A stretch of 64,000 nt of DNA from Pleurodeles waltl. Lineage: Eukaryota > Chordata > Amphibia > Caudata > Salamandridae. The position numbers and the translations under genes were made by a program. Location of the stretch: assembly GCF_031143425.1 (NCBI RefSeq), contig NC_090445.1:821288817-821352816 (forward strand), in the 5' to 3' direction. The notes below the pieces were generated by a model. It saw only the letters and a program-made list of their open reading frames with translations. It ran no database searches and was not told where the DNA came from. Positions 22,540 to 33,366 of this stretch are shown here, piece by piece (position 1 is the stretch's first letter; each line of letters starts with the position of its first letter).

Positions 22540-22615
22540 ACATGGGTTTCAATTCAAAGTTTTTGCCGACTCCGGCTGTCCATGCACTCTAATAAACAAG
22601 GAAACATTTTAAGAG
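22540..22615 (+). pseudogene. Retropepsin-like protease fragment of the Ty3 relic
   Basis: About 22 open codons with D-S-G at 22568-22576 inside a hydrophobic context (K-V-F-A-D-S-G-C), followed by T-L-I-N. This matches the catalytic D-S/T-G loop of retroviral-type aspartic proteases. The frame stops at 22612. The rest of the protease, including the second conserved segment, cannot be read. Its place between the gag knuckles and RT supports the call. Confidence 0.55.
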
Positions 22616-22974
22616 AAATTCCAAGATGAGTCATATACCATGCTAAGTCCAGACAAAAGCTGAGAAGGGGTATAATAAAGAACCAATTTCTTTAACTGGC
22701 ATGTTACTAATGCACATCAGCTTTAAAGACAGGACTACATTAGGAAAGGTATATATCACCAAGCAAGGATCAAATCTTTTAGGTTGGAGGCACAAAAGGG
22801 ACTTTGGAATCAAACTTGATCCAAATGTAGAAAACAAGTTTATTTAGTGAATAGATCCATTACAGGTATGGCCATATATGACAACTTCCCAAAAGTCTTC
22901 GCTAAAAAAACAGGTTTATTCAAAAATGTTCTCCACAAAATTAAACTCAAACCTGATGCTAAACCAATAACGCA

Positions 22975-23790
22975 TAAAACTTGCTCAATAACTTTGCTTA
23001 TGAGAAAACCTCAGAGACAATAGGGGCGAATGAAAAAATTGAGAGGGCCGAATGATTGGCTCCCATTGTCATAGCTTCCAAGGAAGGAGTGAAAAGTATT
23101 CACCTATGTATGTACCTCAGAGATTTAAATGCTAAAATATGGGTAGACAGACACCTCCTACAGAACAGTAATGAAATGTTAAGTGTCTTCCAAGGTACAA
23201 GTTACTCCAGTGTGCCGGACCTTTTGTCCACTTACCACCAAGTAGCCCTTCAACCCGAATCAAGAACCTTAACATATTTCATAACTCCCTTTGGGGCCTA
23301 ACAATTCTGCAGGATGCCATGGCCTGGCATCTGCTGCTGCGTTTTTCACCAGGTAACGCAGCAAATATTAAAAGGAACTGATAAATTTCTTTGTTTTCAA
23401 GATGACATCATAATTTACGGCAGATCTAAGGAAGAACACAACAGATCACTTAAAGAAGTGTTACATAAACTAGATGAGGCAGGGTCCACCATGCAAACAG
23501 AGAAATTTAAAAATGGAGTTAAATCACTAGATTATCTAGGACACACTATTTATGAAGACTGCATTAAACCAAAAAATAGTTTGATTTCCTCTGTCAGATT
23601 AGCACCAGCCCCTACCAACAAGGAGAAACTTAAATCATTCCTTTGTTTAATAGAATACATGGTCAAATACAAATGGAATCTTGTGGATCAAGTTCACTCG
23701 AAAAACCTTACTAAAGTAGGGTCTCTCATTTGAATGGAGTGATCAGTGTCAAACTGCCTTTAATCATATAAGCGGGGCCTTTTATGGATA
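22975..23790 (+). pseudogene. Ty3/gypsy reverse transcriptase relic
   Basis: Two open pieces (23056-23301 and 23314-23733) form the RT core. The first has the fingers and palm motifs L-R-D-L-N, V-D-R-H-L-L and Y-H-Q-V-A-L, ending F-I-T-P-F-G. The second has F-Q-D-D at 23395-23406, the catalytic Y/F-x-D-D box with both aspartates kept, then Y-L-G-H-T-I, the usual Ty3 thumb motif. A frame change near 23305 separates them. Another near 23728 leads into F-E-W-S-D-Q-C-Q-x-A-F, the start of the RNase H connection, which stops soon after. No integrase is seen downstream. It represents a mag/gypsy-like element; the clade is not resolved. Confidence 0.85.
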
Positions 23791-24335
23791 ATATAGTTTC
23801 CTCTGTAACTTTCTCTGAATGAAACTCCCTTTCTATAGGTAAACGGGACAATCAGTCAGCTATTTGATTCTCATTCCTGGAACATACACCATGTTGAAAT
23901 TGTATTCCTATAGACTTAATACCCATTTTGAGATGTGGGGATTGTTTTTTCTATGCCTTTAGTGGAGAACATTGGAATAGGTGGTTTGTGATCGGCACTT
24001 ACTACAAATGGTATTTCCCACAGTAAAATGTGAAGTGGTTTATGGCCCAATAACATGCCAATGCGTCCTTCTATATTGTAATCTTAGTGTTCTAGATGTG
24101 AATGCTATAACCATTTATTTGCCAGCGATTATTTGAGAAAGGGATGCTCCTAACCCTTTCATACTAGCATCTGTTGTCATGATGGTTTTAGCTCTGGTGT
24201 CAAACACTCCTAAATGAGGTGCATTAACAAATAATTATTTCTTTAGTAATTCAAGTATTTGTTTAGTGTGTACTTTTTTGTGATTTTTTTTGCAAATTAC
24301 TGTTTCAATGATTGAAATTTAAATCATACAAATTG
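23790..24335. other. Non-coding stretch after the RT relic
   Basis: No RNase H continuation, integrase HHCC or DDE signature, nor a second LTR is legible. The retrotransposon is either truncated here or too decayed to read. Confidence 0.4.
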
Positions 24336-24341
24336 CTTGGG

Positions 24342-24401
24342 GGTTCCCAGCTTCCAGTAGTGATTCAGTGGGGATCTTCAGGAGTCATAAGGCTGGGAAC
24401 C
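24342..24401. repeat. Short inverted-repeat unit (60 bp)
   Basis: GGTTCCCAGC at 24342-24351 is the exact complement of GCTGGGAACC at 24392-24401, with an interior GTGATTCAGTGGGGATC. This texture resembles the ends of old hAT elements, but no target duplication is visible. Confidence 0.4.
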
Positions 24402-24429
24402 TCTTCCTTAAACAGATACCATTAGTAAT

Positions 24430-24770
24430 GCTGACCAGTGGTTAATTTGTACTGGTGGTTGCTGGTGTGAGCATTGACACTCATTTGTGGGGACAAGCAC
24501 TACTTTTCAACATCAGACTTTGACCCACAGCAAGAAAAGAAATTGAGAAAAGGAAGAAAGGAGGAAAAAAAATGAATGGTAAACATTCACAGAGGGAGAA
24601 AGGAGAGAAGAAAAATGTCCTGTAAGAGTAAGAGAGAGACAAAGTGCAGTGTGGTAAAAGAGAGAGGCATAAGGTGGAATTAAGATGCGGCAGTCTTAGT
24701 TTTTAGCAGATCTGGCATTTGGCAGCATCAGTGGTGGGCTACAAACCTTTTGCCCTGCAGTTATATATAC
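24430..24770 (+). repeat. Purine-rich interspersed repeat copy
   Basis: Begins near GTTAATTTGTACTGG, runs through ATTGACACTCATTTG and ACTTTGACCCACAGCAAG into about 150 bases of A/G-rich sequence, and ends near GGCATTTGGCAGCATCAG. The structured ends around a purine tract suggest an interspersed repeat common in salamander DNA (from memory, not confirmed here). It has no coding content. Confidence 0.4.
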
Positions 24771-24774
24771 TTTT

Positions 24775-25515
24775 TTTTTAAATAAATATAGGACTGATGT
24801 GGGGACTTGGGAAAAGGTTCGTGCCCATTGCATACCTCAATCACTATGTTCACTTCTTTGTATAATAAGAATATGCTGACTCTCACTCTATTGATACTTA
24901 TTGAAAGGAGGTGGGCACCCTACAGTGCACAGGCTTTTTGCAAAGTAATAGTGAATGCTTCAGTAAACCATGGGTAGGGTGCTTGCAGTGCAAAGCATTG
25001 TGCTGCAAGCTGCCTCTACCTAAACCATTCAACTTACTAACTGAACTCCACAAAATGGTGTCCCTCTGCAAATCGCCTTTCCACTGGAAAATAATCTCTA
25101 GTCTCTCTTGGACATGACGCATGCACATGTGTGCAGGTTTCGCAAAAGCCTGGTGTGAAGTAGACTTTTGCGACCACATTGTAATTCTATGCACCTGTAG
25201 GTTGCTATGTCATAGCAGGAGTAAGCATATACACAGAAAAAAGTAAGACTGAGTATACACAGGTGCAGAAACAGAGATGAGACCACTGGGATGCTCTGGA
25301 ACATGAAAACTGACCACAGATCTTCAGAAGTTGCAGTGCTGATTTATTTTAATTGAAGTACATACCTTATTTTAAAGATGTATATATATTAAGCTTTACC
25401 TTGGATGATTAAATACCAACTTTCCACCTGTGGAACATTCTCTATTCCTTGATATCCAAAATTAATTGCAAACTTAACTGATTATGATGCAACGTTTCCA
25501 TTGTCCTGTTAAAAC
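24775..25515. other. Non-coding stretch, nothing recognised
   Basis: AT-rich start (T-run at 24770-24780), then mixed sequence. The frames at 24898-25194 and 24911-25117 overlap on opposite strands and are not supported. Confidence 0.4.
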
Positions 25516-25521
25516 GGCTCA

Positions 25522-25601
25522 GTGGAAGAGGGAGTACAGTAAACAAGCATTTGCAAAGCAGTGGGAAGAGGGAGTACAGTAAACAAGCATTTGCAAAGCA
25601 A
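25522..25601 (+). repeat. 39-bp tandem duplication
   Basis: GAGGGAGTACAGTAAACAAG followed by CATTTGCAAAGCA occurs twice, at about 25529 and 25568, with only one or two differences between units. The second unit runs into the family K copy, so the duplication affects that copy's left end. Confidence 0.85.
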
Positions 25602-26008
25602 TGGGTCGCGCATTTGCACGAGTTAGAGCTATTAGCGTTGTAAACTCCTAATCTGTCTTTTCTTGCCACATAAACTGAAAATTAAAACTAAAGCAGTTTC
25701 ACATAAGCGAGCCGATTCACAGCGCCAAGGCCGCAATGAGCATCAGCGTGAAGCGAGAGACAAATGGAAAAGAAGTTTGCTCTCAGTTAGACTTATCGGC
25801 AAACGTGCAATTAGCCATGTAACAGGGTTGATGGCCAAAGCGGTAACAAAACCTCCCCAAGGAGGGATAAAGGTAAACCATTTACCAATGTCATCAAAGG
25901 ATTTTTGAAGAGCAAGCCCACGAGTGAATGGTAGTGATGTGCGTGAGGTGGGCGTTTTTAAAAGCCCAGATACATACCAACACGTGGGAAAAGCAGCGCT
26001 TGCACGCT
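25540..26008 (+). repeat. Family K interspersed repeat, copy A
   Basis: Shares ordered blocks with copies B (27447-27720, minus) and C (62126-62715, minus): GCATTTGC...GTTAG, TTGTAAACTCCTAATC, CTTGCCACATAAA, TTCACATAAGCGAGCCG, CGGCAAACGTGCAATTA with CATGTAAC, AAGGATTTTTGAAG...CAAGCCCACGA and a GCGCTTGCAC end. Unit length is about 470 bp. The apparent frame (25663-25908) resembles frames in the other copies only because the DNA is shared; no protein family is recognised. Class unknown. Confidence 0.65.
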
Positions 26009-26009
26009 G

Positions 26010-27440
26010 TTATGCTCCACCTAATGAGAACCAGGTCTGCACTGTTGCTGTAGTAAAAGGAAGGGTACCTGCAGCTAGCTAAGTGATGCGAGTGGCTGGA
26101 CGCCCTCTGGCGCTGAAGGCGATCCTGTAAAAGCAGCCACACCAAGTCTATTGGCTTCGGATGTGGGGCAGAATATATTGGCTCTGGAGTATTTTCTTAA
26201 GAAGGATTCTTGGCTGGGTCTATTGCAAAGCAAATAGTAAGTGTAGTGTTCAGGATGTAATAATGGCACGTGGGAGTGCTTTTGCAGCGGGCAGGAAAAC
26301 GTGGGCATTGCTTGGTGAGTGCCAGGCTTTCTCACAGGCCTCGGTGTTAGGTAGACAGAATGTTACAGCTCCTCAGAAAACTAAATGTACGCCTTTTGAC
26401 CGCCAACAAGTTCCAGTTACGTTCCAACCTTATGTTAAAAGCAATAATGTATGTCACAATATATATTTTTTGTTTGTTGGGAAAACTACCTTATTACACT
26501 GCTGTCTAGTTGCATTTACATACCACCATCTGAACACTGTCCCACCGCATTAGGGGGTAAATAATTCATGCGGTTGTCTCATCTAAAATACATCTGGTAT
26601 ATCTGAAAATACCACACTGTTGCATGTGCATGAGTAACTATATCCCAGTAAAGCCCTGTAAATACTTTCTTTGGGTGTTTATGTAATTACTCCATTCCTT
26701 CCTGTGTGGCTGGCTGCAAGGGAGGGGCTGGTCGTTAACACTTTCAATGTATTTGTTTATACTTTTGTATCTTGATGCAATGTATTTTTATGACTTTCAA
26801 AAAATAACTAGCTTCGTAGGGTTTCTTTTTTATTTAGAATTTTCAGGGGAGGGGTGGAGGATAAAGGCTAAAATTAAGCAAATTGAAAATAAAACAATGT
26901 TGATAGAAACCTTCAAGAAATGTTTCCTAACCTCTCACGCGATCTTATTACTGTGGTGGGGGTACACCATTAATGTCGTGTTACAGCTTGTGTGTTTCTC
27001 TGGATTTGTAAACAGTTGAAAAAAAATACCAAATGCACACAATGTATTTTGAAGAAGGGAGAGGTATGAGGGACGGTCTGCAATATTTATAAAAACTTTA
27101 ATGTATGTTTTTTCTAATATGAGTTGTAGTTGTCTTGAGTTTTAGGTACGCTGTTCGTGCAATAGCGATTTTGTGTCAGTTGTCTATAAGTATCTGTAAT
27201 GGGCCTGAATTACAAAAAAACGGAAATCAGAGTGCATAATTAAGTCTGTACCTGTTTCACATTTATTTTTTTGTGTTGGAATTCAGAACCAAAAAAAATG
27301 ATGACGCAAACCTATGACTCTCGTAGTGTTAGATACACAAGTTTTTATCCTCAACATTTTGCCTAGCATTGTGCCTACCATCACGCATTTTGCCAAGTTT
27401 ACGGTTCAGCAGAATGGGTATATCCTCTGTGTATTCTTCC
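26010..27440. other. Non-coding stretch, nothing recognised
   Basis: Mixed, mostly AT-rich sequence. The 130-codon frame at 26161-26553 and the 90-codon frame at 26747-27019 lack domains, and I find no splice context to support them. Confidence 0.4.
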
Positions 27441-27446
27441 TTTTTA

Positions 27447-27720
27447 GGTCAAGTGCGCAAGCGCTTTCCGATCTGTTGTAGTCTATCTGTGGGCTTTTAA
27501 CCACACCCATGTCACGGCCATCACTTTCACTTGTTCGTGGTCTTGCCTTTCAAAAATCCCTTGATGTCATTGGTAAATGCTTTACATTTGTTACCGCCTT
27601 GCAGATCGACCCTGTTACTTGGGTAATTGCACGATTGCCGATGTACTTCAGCGTGGGCCAACTTTTTTTTTTTTTGCCTCTCCCTTTCATGCTCCATGCA
27701 CAATAATTCTCCTGGCTTAA
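27447..27720 (-). repeat. Family K interspersed repeat, copy B (truncated)
   Basis: On the plus strand it reads AAGTGCGCAAGCGCTTTCCG, GTGGGCTTTTAACCACACCC, TTGTTCGTGGTCTTGCCTTT, CTTGATGTCATTGGTAAATG and TTACTTGGGTAATTGCACG, the reverse complement of the right half of copy A. It stops after a T-run at 27663-27675, so the part corresponding to the left half of copy A is missing. Confidence 0.6.
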
Positions 27721-27724
27721 GTGA

Positions 27725-28145
27725 TCTGAATGCATTACTTCTGTTTCATGGTTTGTGAAACAACTGTGAAATGGTTTTCCAGTCAAACAGTTTAAAACTT
27801 TACGTACATATGTTTTACATTTTAGAAAGCGTTTTAGTATTGGCTGAAATGCATACGTTGTAAGACCTTACTTTACCTTTGGGTTGTTACATTTTTGTAA
27901 GTACTTAGACTGTTGGGTTTTGAAGTGTAAGGTGGTGCTTGTTTTGACACACTGATAAAATACACTCAAATATAAATAAAATAAGTGTTAGAACTGGTAT
28001 TTTTAAAACACATACCTTACAAGGTAGGAACAGCGTGCTGTATATTAATGGGCAAATTTGGGAGACAATACAAGTTTGTGTACATGAATTGGCCAATTTA
28101 CATATTTGAGGTGCTCCTTTAGATGTGACATATTTATAACTGCAT
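27725..28145. other. Non-coding stretch, nothing recognised
   Basis: AT-rich sequence with no repeat match and no supported open frame. Confidence 0.4.
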
Positions 28146-28149
28146 TACA

Positions 28150-28300
28150 TTCCACTATTATATATATTGAAAACATAGGAAGGTTAAGTGATTTGCCCCA
28201 GCCAGACGATTTTCACTTAACTGTTGCATACTTGAATAGCACCCATGCCCCAATTTGGCTGCCTAGTCACTAGAACATACTTGGATTAGTGACTAAGCTG
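28150..28300 (+). repeat. Possible MIR/CORE-SINE-like fragment
   Basis: The string GGAAGGTTAAGTGATTTGCC, followed about 60 bases later by CACCCATGCCCCAA and then CCTAGTCACTAGAACA, matches the layout of the 3' half of MIR-type SINEs (an AGGTTAAGTGACTTGCCC-like core, then ACCCATGC, then CACTA). The match is short and partly from memory. Confidence 0.35.
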
Positions 28301-29065
28301 ATCTAAGAGAATACTGAGTCAAAATGGGCTGGTTCATTTCTCGAGAATCTCAAGCAGTGTCCAACAGAAGGTTGTGTTTAGACCACGTACAACTTCGAGA
28401 ATGTTAAGACTATTAGAATGTTGTATACAAGCTCAAAAGTTATTTTTTGAAAATGAAAAGAAACAATTAAGAATTAAATGACGATGCATAAGCCCGCATG
28501 GAGAGAAAATGTGTATCATGGCATGAAATCAAAGATATCAAAGGAGTGATGCATCATTTGTAGCCATATACTTGTTTTCAATGCATATATGTTTTCCCAC
28601 CATTAATACCAAAGAAAGTTCTTCTTTGACAGTAATTAAAATGGTGTAATGAGAAAGGAGCTGGTGCTGATGGACCGCTAGCCTAAAAAAGAGAATATGG
28701 GTTAAGGGAGTAAATAATGGAAGTGGTGGCTTGAAGGAGAGGTCTTCACTGGGTGATAGCAGCTTTATTTATTTTGTCCTATATCACCTTGGATAAGCAC
28801 CCCCTTGATACCATCTACTGCCCACCATGTTTATTACAGGGTCAATTTTCAGTCAGGTATGTACCCCTAGGCACCAAAACCAGCACCACACAACCAAACT
28901 TATCAAGAGGCATAGTCATTGGACATAATGGTCTTCAATCGATTTCCAGCAATTCCAAAATGTCTCACCTTCTGCCTTGCTCTTACTCTGGTTAATCTTA
29001 TTGTCTAATCCCCTAAAATGGCTCACAGAGTTCTATCAATCCCACCAGGTTAGGGGTATAGGTTG
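28300..29065. other. Non-coding stretch, possibly including L1 3' UTR
   Basis: No independent repeat recognised. The part closest to 29065 may be the 3' untranslated end of the minus-strand L1 relic, whose reading frame ends at 29117. No poly-A tail (poly-T on plus) marks the end. Confidence 0.35.
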
Positions 29066-29069
29066 ACAC

Positions 29070-31700
29070 CACACTTTGCAGATCTCCCTCCTTGCCAAAA
29101 GAACCAAGAAGAATATTCACAGACTTTGCAATTTCAAGCGGCCACCTGATCCAGACCCTGGCTTCTCCAGCCCAAACGTAATCAAAATAGGTCTTACCTC
29201 CACTTCCTGTCCCAAGATGTCTGAGATTGTCTTACCACCATCGAGCCAGAACCCTTCCAGAACAGAGCAGCTGGCGAACATATGGACATCATCCACCTCC
29301 CTGTCTCTGCAACGCTTACACTTAGGCTCCTCTTATCTTGGCCAGCTTTGCCAGGGTCCCGTAGGCTCTGTAGAGGGTGACAAAATGGTTTCTCCCTAAT
29401 GCAGCTGATTTAATCACAAGGTAAAGTATGCTCATAGATACTTCCTATATCTCTTCCAGCTCTGTGCTTGGCAAGTATCCATCCAAGACCAAGTAAGGGG
29501 GCCTCCTACTTTCTTCAGTGTCTGCCAGAAGATACCTGTACCAACATGAAATCTTCTTATCCTTGCTCTGGGATCCTCAAGATCCTTTGCGACCGGGCTT
29601 GGCTCAGTGCCAGTCCACCTCTGAGTTCTAAGCCACTCATTTATATGGTAGAACTTGAACCTGGAAAGTGCCCCGTTAGTCAGCTCCTTCCAGATATCCC
29701 ACAATAGGCCCTTTCCCCCTTCCACCATCTGCCCCCAGTACAAGATTCTGGATTTCCTCAAGGGTTTTGCCAAGCTGTCCAGCAAACACTCCAGAGTCCT
29801 TGGTGAATCCCACACCGGTGACAACTTTCTATAATATGCAAGGCAAAGAAGGGGCATCCTATTATTCTTTAGTTGATATCCCCAGCAGTACAGTTTTAAA
29901 TCTGGAAGCCATTATACACCAATGTCCTGCTTTACCCCCCAACTTCTTCCAGGAGAGCCTGACACCCTTATTGGCCCATATAAAGGATGTCACTCTCCCA
30001 TTTATCCTCTTGAGAGATTTCTTATCAAATCCTAATAGGATGTTATAGAATAAATATGAATACGTGGTTAACACTGACTTTTTAACAAGGTTAACTCGAC
30101 CAGATAGGGTAAGGGCAGATTCTGCCATCTTTTTAGAGTTTCATCTACCTCCTTATAAACTCTCTTCATGTTTACAGATGGAACCCTTGCCAGATCATGC
30201 AATATCGTTAGCCCCAAATATCTTAATTCCTTCGAGGTTTGAACATTCCTACAATCCCAGTTCCACACCATTATCTCGGTTTTACTTTCATTTATTTCAT
30301 AGCCAGACAGCGTCCCAAAGGACTATACCATTGTCATCAAGCATGGTTTGAGAGCCTCATCATTTGAGGTAACAGGATCAAATCACCCACATACAGAGGA
30401 TCTTTTTGGAGAAGGTACCAACCACAAATACCTTATTTCCCTATTTAGCCCCAAGCTTTGCCCTAAAGGTTCAATATACAAATCAAAAAGAATAGGAGAC
30501 AAGGGATAGCCCTGTCTAGTCCACGTTAACTGTTGAGGTAAGACTACCATTAACTAACACCTATGCGTATGGTGCACTGTAAATCATATGCAGCATGTTC
30601 CGAATTTCATCCCCTATTAGAAATTTCTTCAGTACGCCCACTAGATGTTTTCAATTGACACGGGCAAAAGCTTTTGTCGTATCAAGGGTAACAATTGATA
30701 GTGGAACTCCTTGAGTGGTAGCAAGATCAATTGAACCTATCAGAGTATGCATCAGCTGTCTCATTTGCCTCCTGGGTAAGAAACCCTTCTGATCCTCATT
30801 GATTATACCACTCATGACCTTACGTGGGCGAGTTTCCAGGATACTCGTAAAAACTTTATAATCACAATTAAATGATATGACTGACACTGTGTAGGGTTCT
30901 TACCCGGTTTTAAAATCAGCAAGATAACTCCCTCATTCCAGGAGCCTAGCAAAGGGGAGCCCCCCAATAACACAGCATTAAACAATTCTGTCCAGACCAG
31001 GATCACTACCCCAGCCAATAAAATGTAAAATTTGTTTGGGATCCCAGCTGGGCCTGGCGCTTTCCCTCTCTTAAGCTTTTTGACAGCTGTCAGAATCTCA
31101 TTCCCAGGTATTTTGCCACTCAAAAATTGCTGCTGCTCTTGGGTAAGGTTAGGCAGTTATTTATCCCGGAACCAACAATTCAACTCGTCCTCATCCACCT
31201 CAAGAGTTTCCGAGTATAGATCCTGGAAGAACTCGTGAAATGCGAGTTCTTTCCCCTCAGAATCCTCCACCACCATGTCCTCTTCTTCATCTCTGATCTT
31301 TCTTATGTAACTCTGTGACCTATCCGTCCTGGCCTTCCATTCACAGGTCTCACCTTTCTCATATTTCCTAAGCTTGCTGGCCTCCCACTGCTGTAATCTT
31401 TTTTCCTCCAGCTTCAGCATAAACTTCAATTTTAAATCTTCCAATTTTCCTTCCAGGCTCTTCCTACTTACCCCCCTTTGACATGCGATATTTTCAGCTC
31501 TGTTTCTATGGTGACTGTGTCCTCTTCGAACTGTGCTAATTGCATCCTCCCTCTCCTGCTCCAAGCAACTTTGGACTTTTACAATGCCCCCTCAGTCAGG
31601 CCTATAAGTATCCCTCACTGTGTGAATGGGGGCAGTTGTCAAATTCCACTTAAAAATTATAGTAGCTTTAACTGTTTTGTGAATGGTCCTTTAGATAATA
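29070..31700 (-). pseudogene. L1-type LINE ORF2 relic, 5'-truncated
   Basis: Read on the minus strand from 31.7 kb downward, the pieces follow the order of L1 ORF2. A charged linker (31157-31564) ends before F-F-Q-D-L-Y. RT fingers carry K-R-G-K-A-P-G-P-A-G-I-P (30812-31123). Next comes D-Y-K-V-F...G-F-L-P-R-R-Q and the palm aspartate region (30651-30887), then Q-G-Y-P-L-S-P-I-L-F-D near 30510. The catalytic box is at 30382-30393, and thumb segments with Y-L-G-L-T-I and G-R-V-N-L-V-K follow (30068-30271, 29862-30128). The C-terminal zinc knuckle C-X2-C-X8-H-X4-C lies at 29267-29320, with the stop at 29117. The catalytic box reads Y-V-G-D instead of Y-A-D-D. The apurinic endonuclease domain is absent, typical of 5' truncation. 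Several frameshifts and stops make it dead. Confidence 0.85.
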
Positions 31701-31704
31701 TGAA

Positions 31705-33360
31705 GATAGCATGATGCAGAAATAGTAAGACTGCCAATGTTCATGTGCATTTTGTAATTGGCATGGGTACCATCTATATTTGAGAGCATATAAGGGTCTT
31801 ATAAATATGCTGACAGATGTTCTCTTCATGAGGAACTATCTTCCTTGAACACTTCATACAGGGCACAAACCCCTGCACTTATAAGTCCAAAGTTTAGGAA
31901 TTTGCGTGTTTGCCCTTTCAAGGAAGGTCTAGCTACCCGTAAACTGAAAAAAATCCTGGCCTCTTCAAACCCCTAGCAGCTCACCATATGGGTGATGATA
32001 GCAGTCTGTACTGAAAAAAGATAAGAAGTTCACCTTTTTCGAAATGGGAAATCTCAGTGCAGTTTGCTCTAACGGGCAAGCGGCACACCGTCTTTATTTG
32101 TTGCGTTTCCACGAGGTCACGGGATACTGAAAGCATGTTACCCTTTGTTACTATTTTTGTGTCACTGAGACACAGAAGCTGTCTGGCTGCAGTCCAAGTT
32201 GGCCGTCTGTCAGTCCCGCCGCGCCTCCTTAGGTGTTACAGATACCAGGTGTGTCAGTGAAGAGGAGTGCTGGGGGAGGATTAGTTGAACATTTCAAATC
32301 ATTAACAAAAGTAATTTTCTTTTAATTATGAAGCTTGCTGGAGAAGCAGCTGGTAAAGATGGCGTCCTGATTAGGCAGCGGGACTCCTCTATAAAGGCCT
32401 CTAAATTAGACCATTTGTTGAAGCATGCGTTACTGGTTTTATTAAAAACCAGAAGTTTACCTTCGTGGTACTACAAACGTATCTGGATCAGAGCGAGAAA
32501 TTGATCCCAAAGTACCACTTATATTCATATCATACCACAAGAACTTCCTCTTTGAAGTTTTGGTGATCCCACTCCGCAACATAACATCCCCCAAGCTGCC
32601 AAGGTATACAAGGCTAGTAACTCTAAAAACTCCAAAATAATTTCAATAGCTAAACACTAAAACACATATTGAGTCTTCCGCATGTTAATTATGTGCCTCC
32701 ATTTGAGGTGTATTCGGAGAGCAGTAAATTAGGTAGTCATGAAAAAAAATTGTCATTCATTATGAAGGAGCTGCACATATCTGAGCCTGTCACCCTTGGT
32801 TAGCCCTGCAAAATGGCACAGCTTCGTTTTTTTGCCAATGCCAGAGGGATTGGTGAAATAACTGGAAAAAAAGGAATAGCACAAAACGTTTTTTCCAAGG
32901 TAGAATGGCTGGCAGCAATTAGCTGTCTGATCCTCCCACCCTAAAAACACAGCAACGAGGAGGGGGTCGTGGTAGCAGCAGAGAATAGGCTGGGTGTGGA
33001 GAAAGACAGCACATGAGCAATACATGTGCAGGGAAAAGGACACAAGCCAAAAAGCAACATTGAGCATGGAGGAGGTAGAGAATATTGATGGAGGAGAAAA
33101 ACACAACAGAGCTTGAAACGCAAGGGAAACAACTACATGGGGTTTGGGGGAGTGGATCTCTCATGGTTGGAGAAGCACACAATGGAGAGAGCTAAACTAA
33201 ATGAAAAAAAAAATCCCCACATGTAAGCAGTGAAAGAATAACCAAAACAGTCAATCAGGGAGATTTTAAAGAGGTTAAGTTCTAGGGAAGTGTTAGACGT
33301 GGCATCCTTGGAGTGGTTTTCCCCTAACTTTTTTCCTTCAGCCTTCCTGTTGGCTGACTT
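31705..33360. other. Non-coding stretch, nothing recognised
   Basis: No coding domain or repeat matched within the window. Minus frames at 32753-33182 overlap in several phases in C/T-rich sequence (minus strand) and are chance. Confidence 0.4.
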
Positions 33361-33366
33361 CATTTC

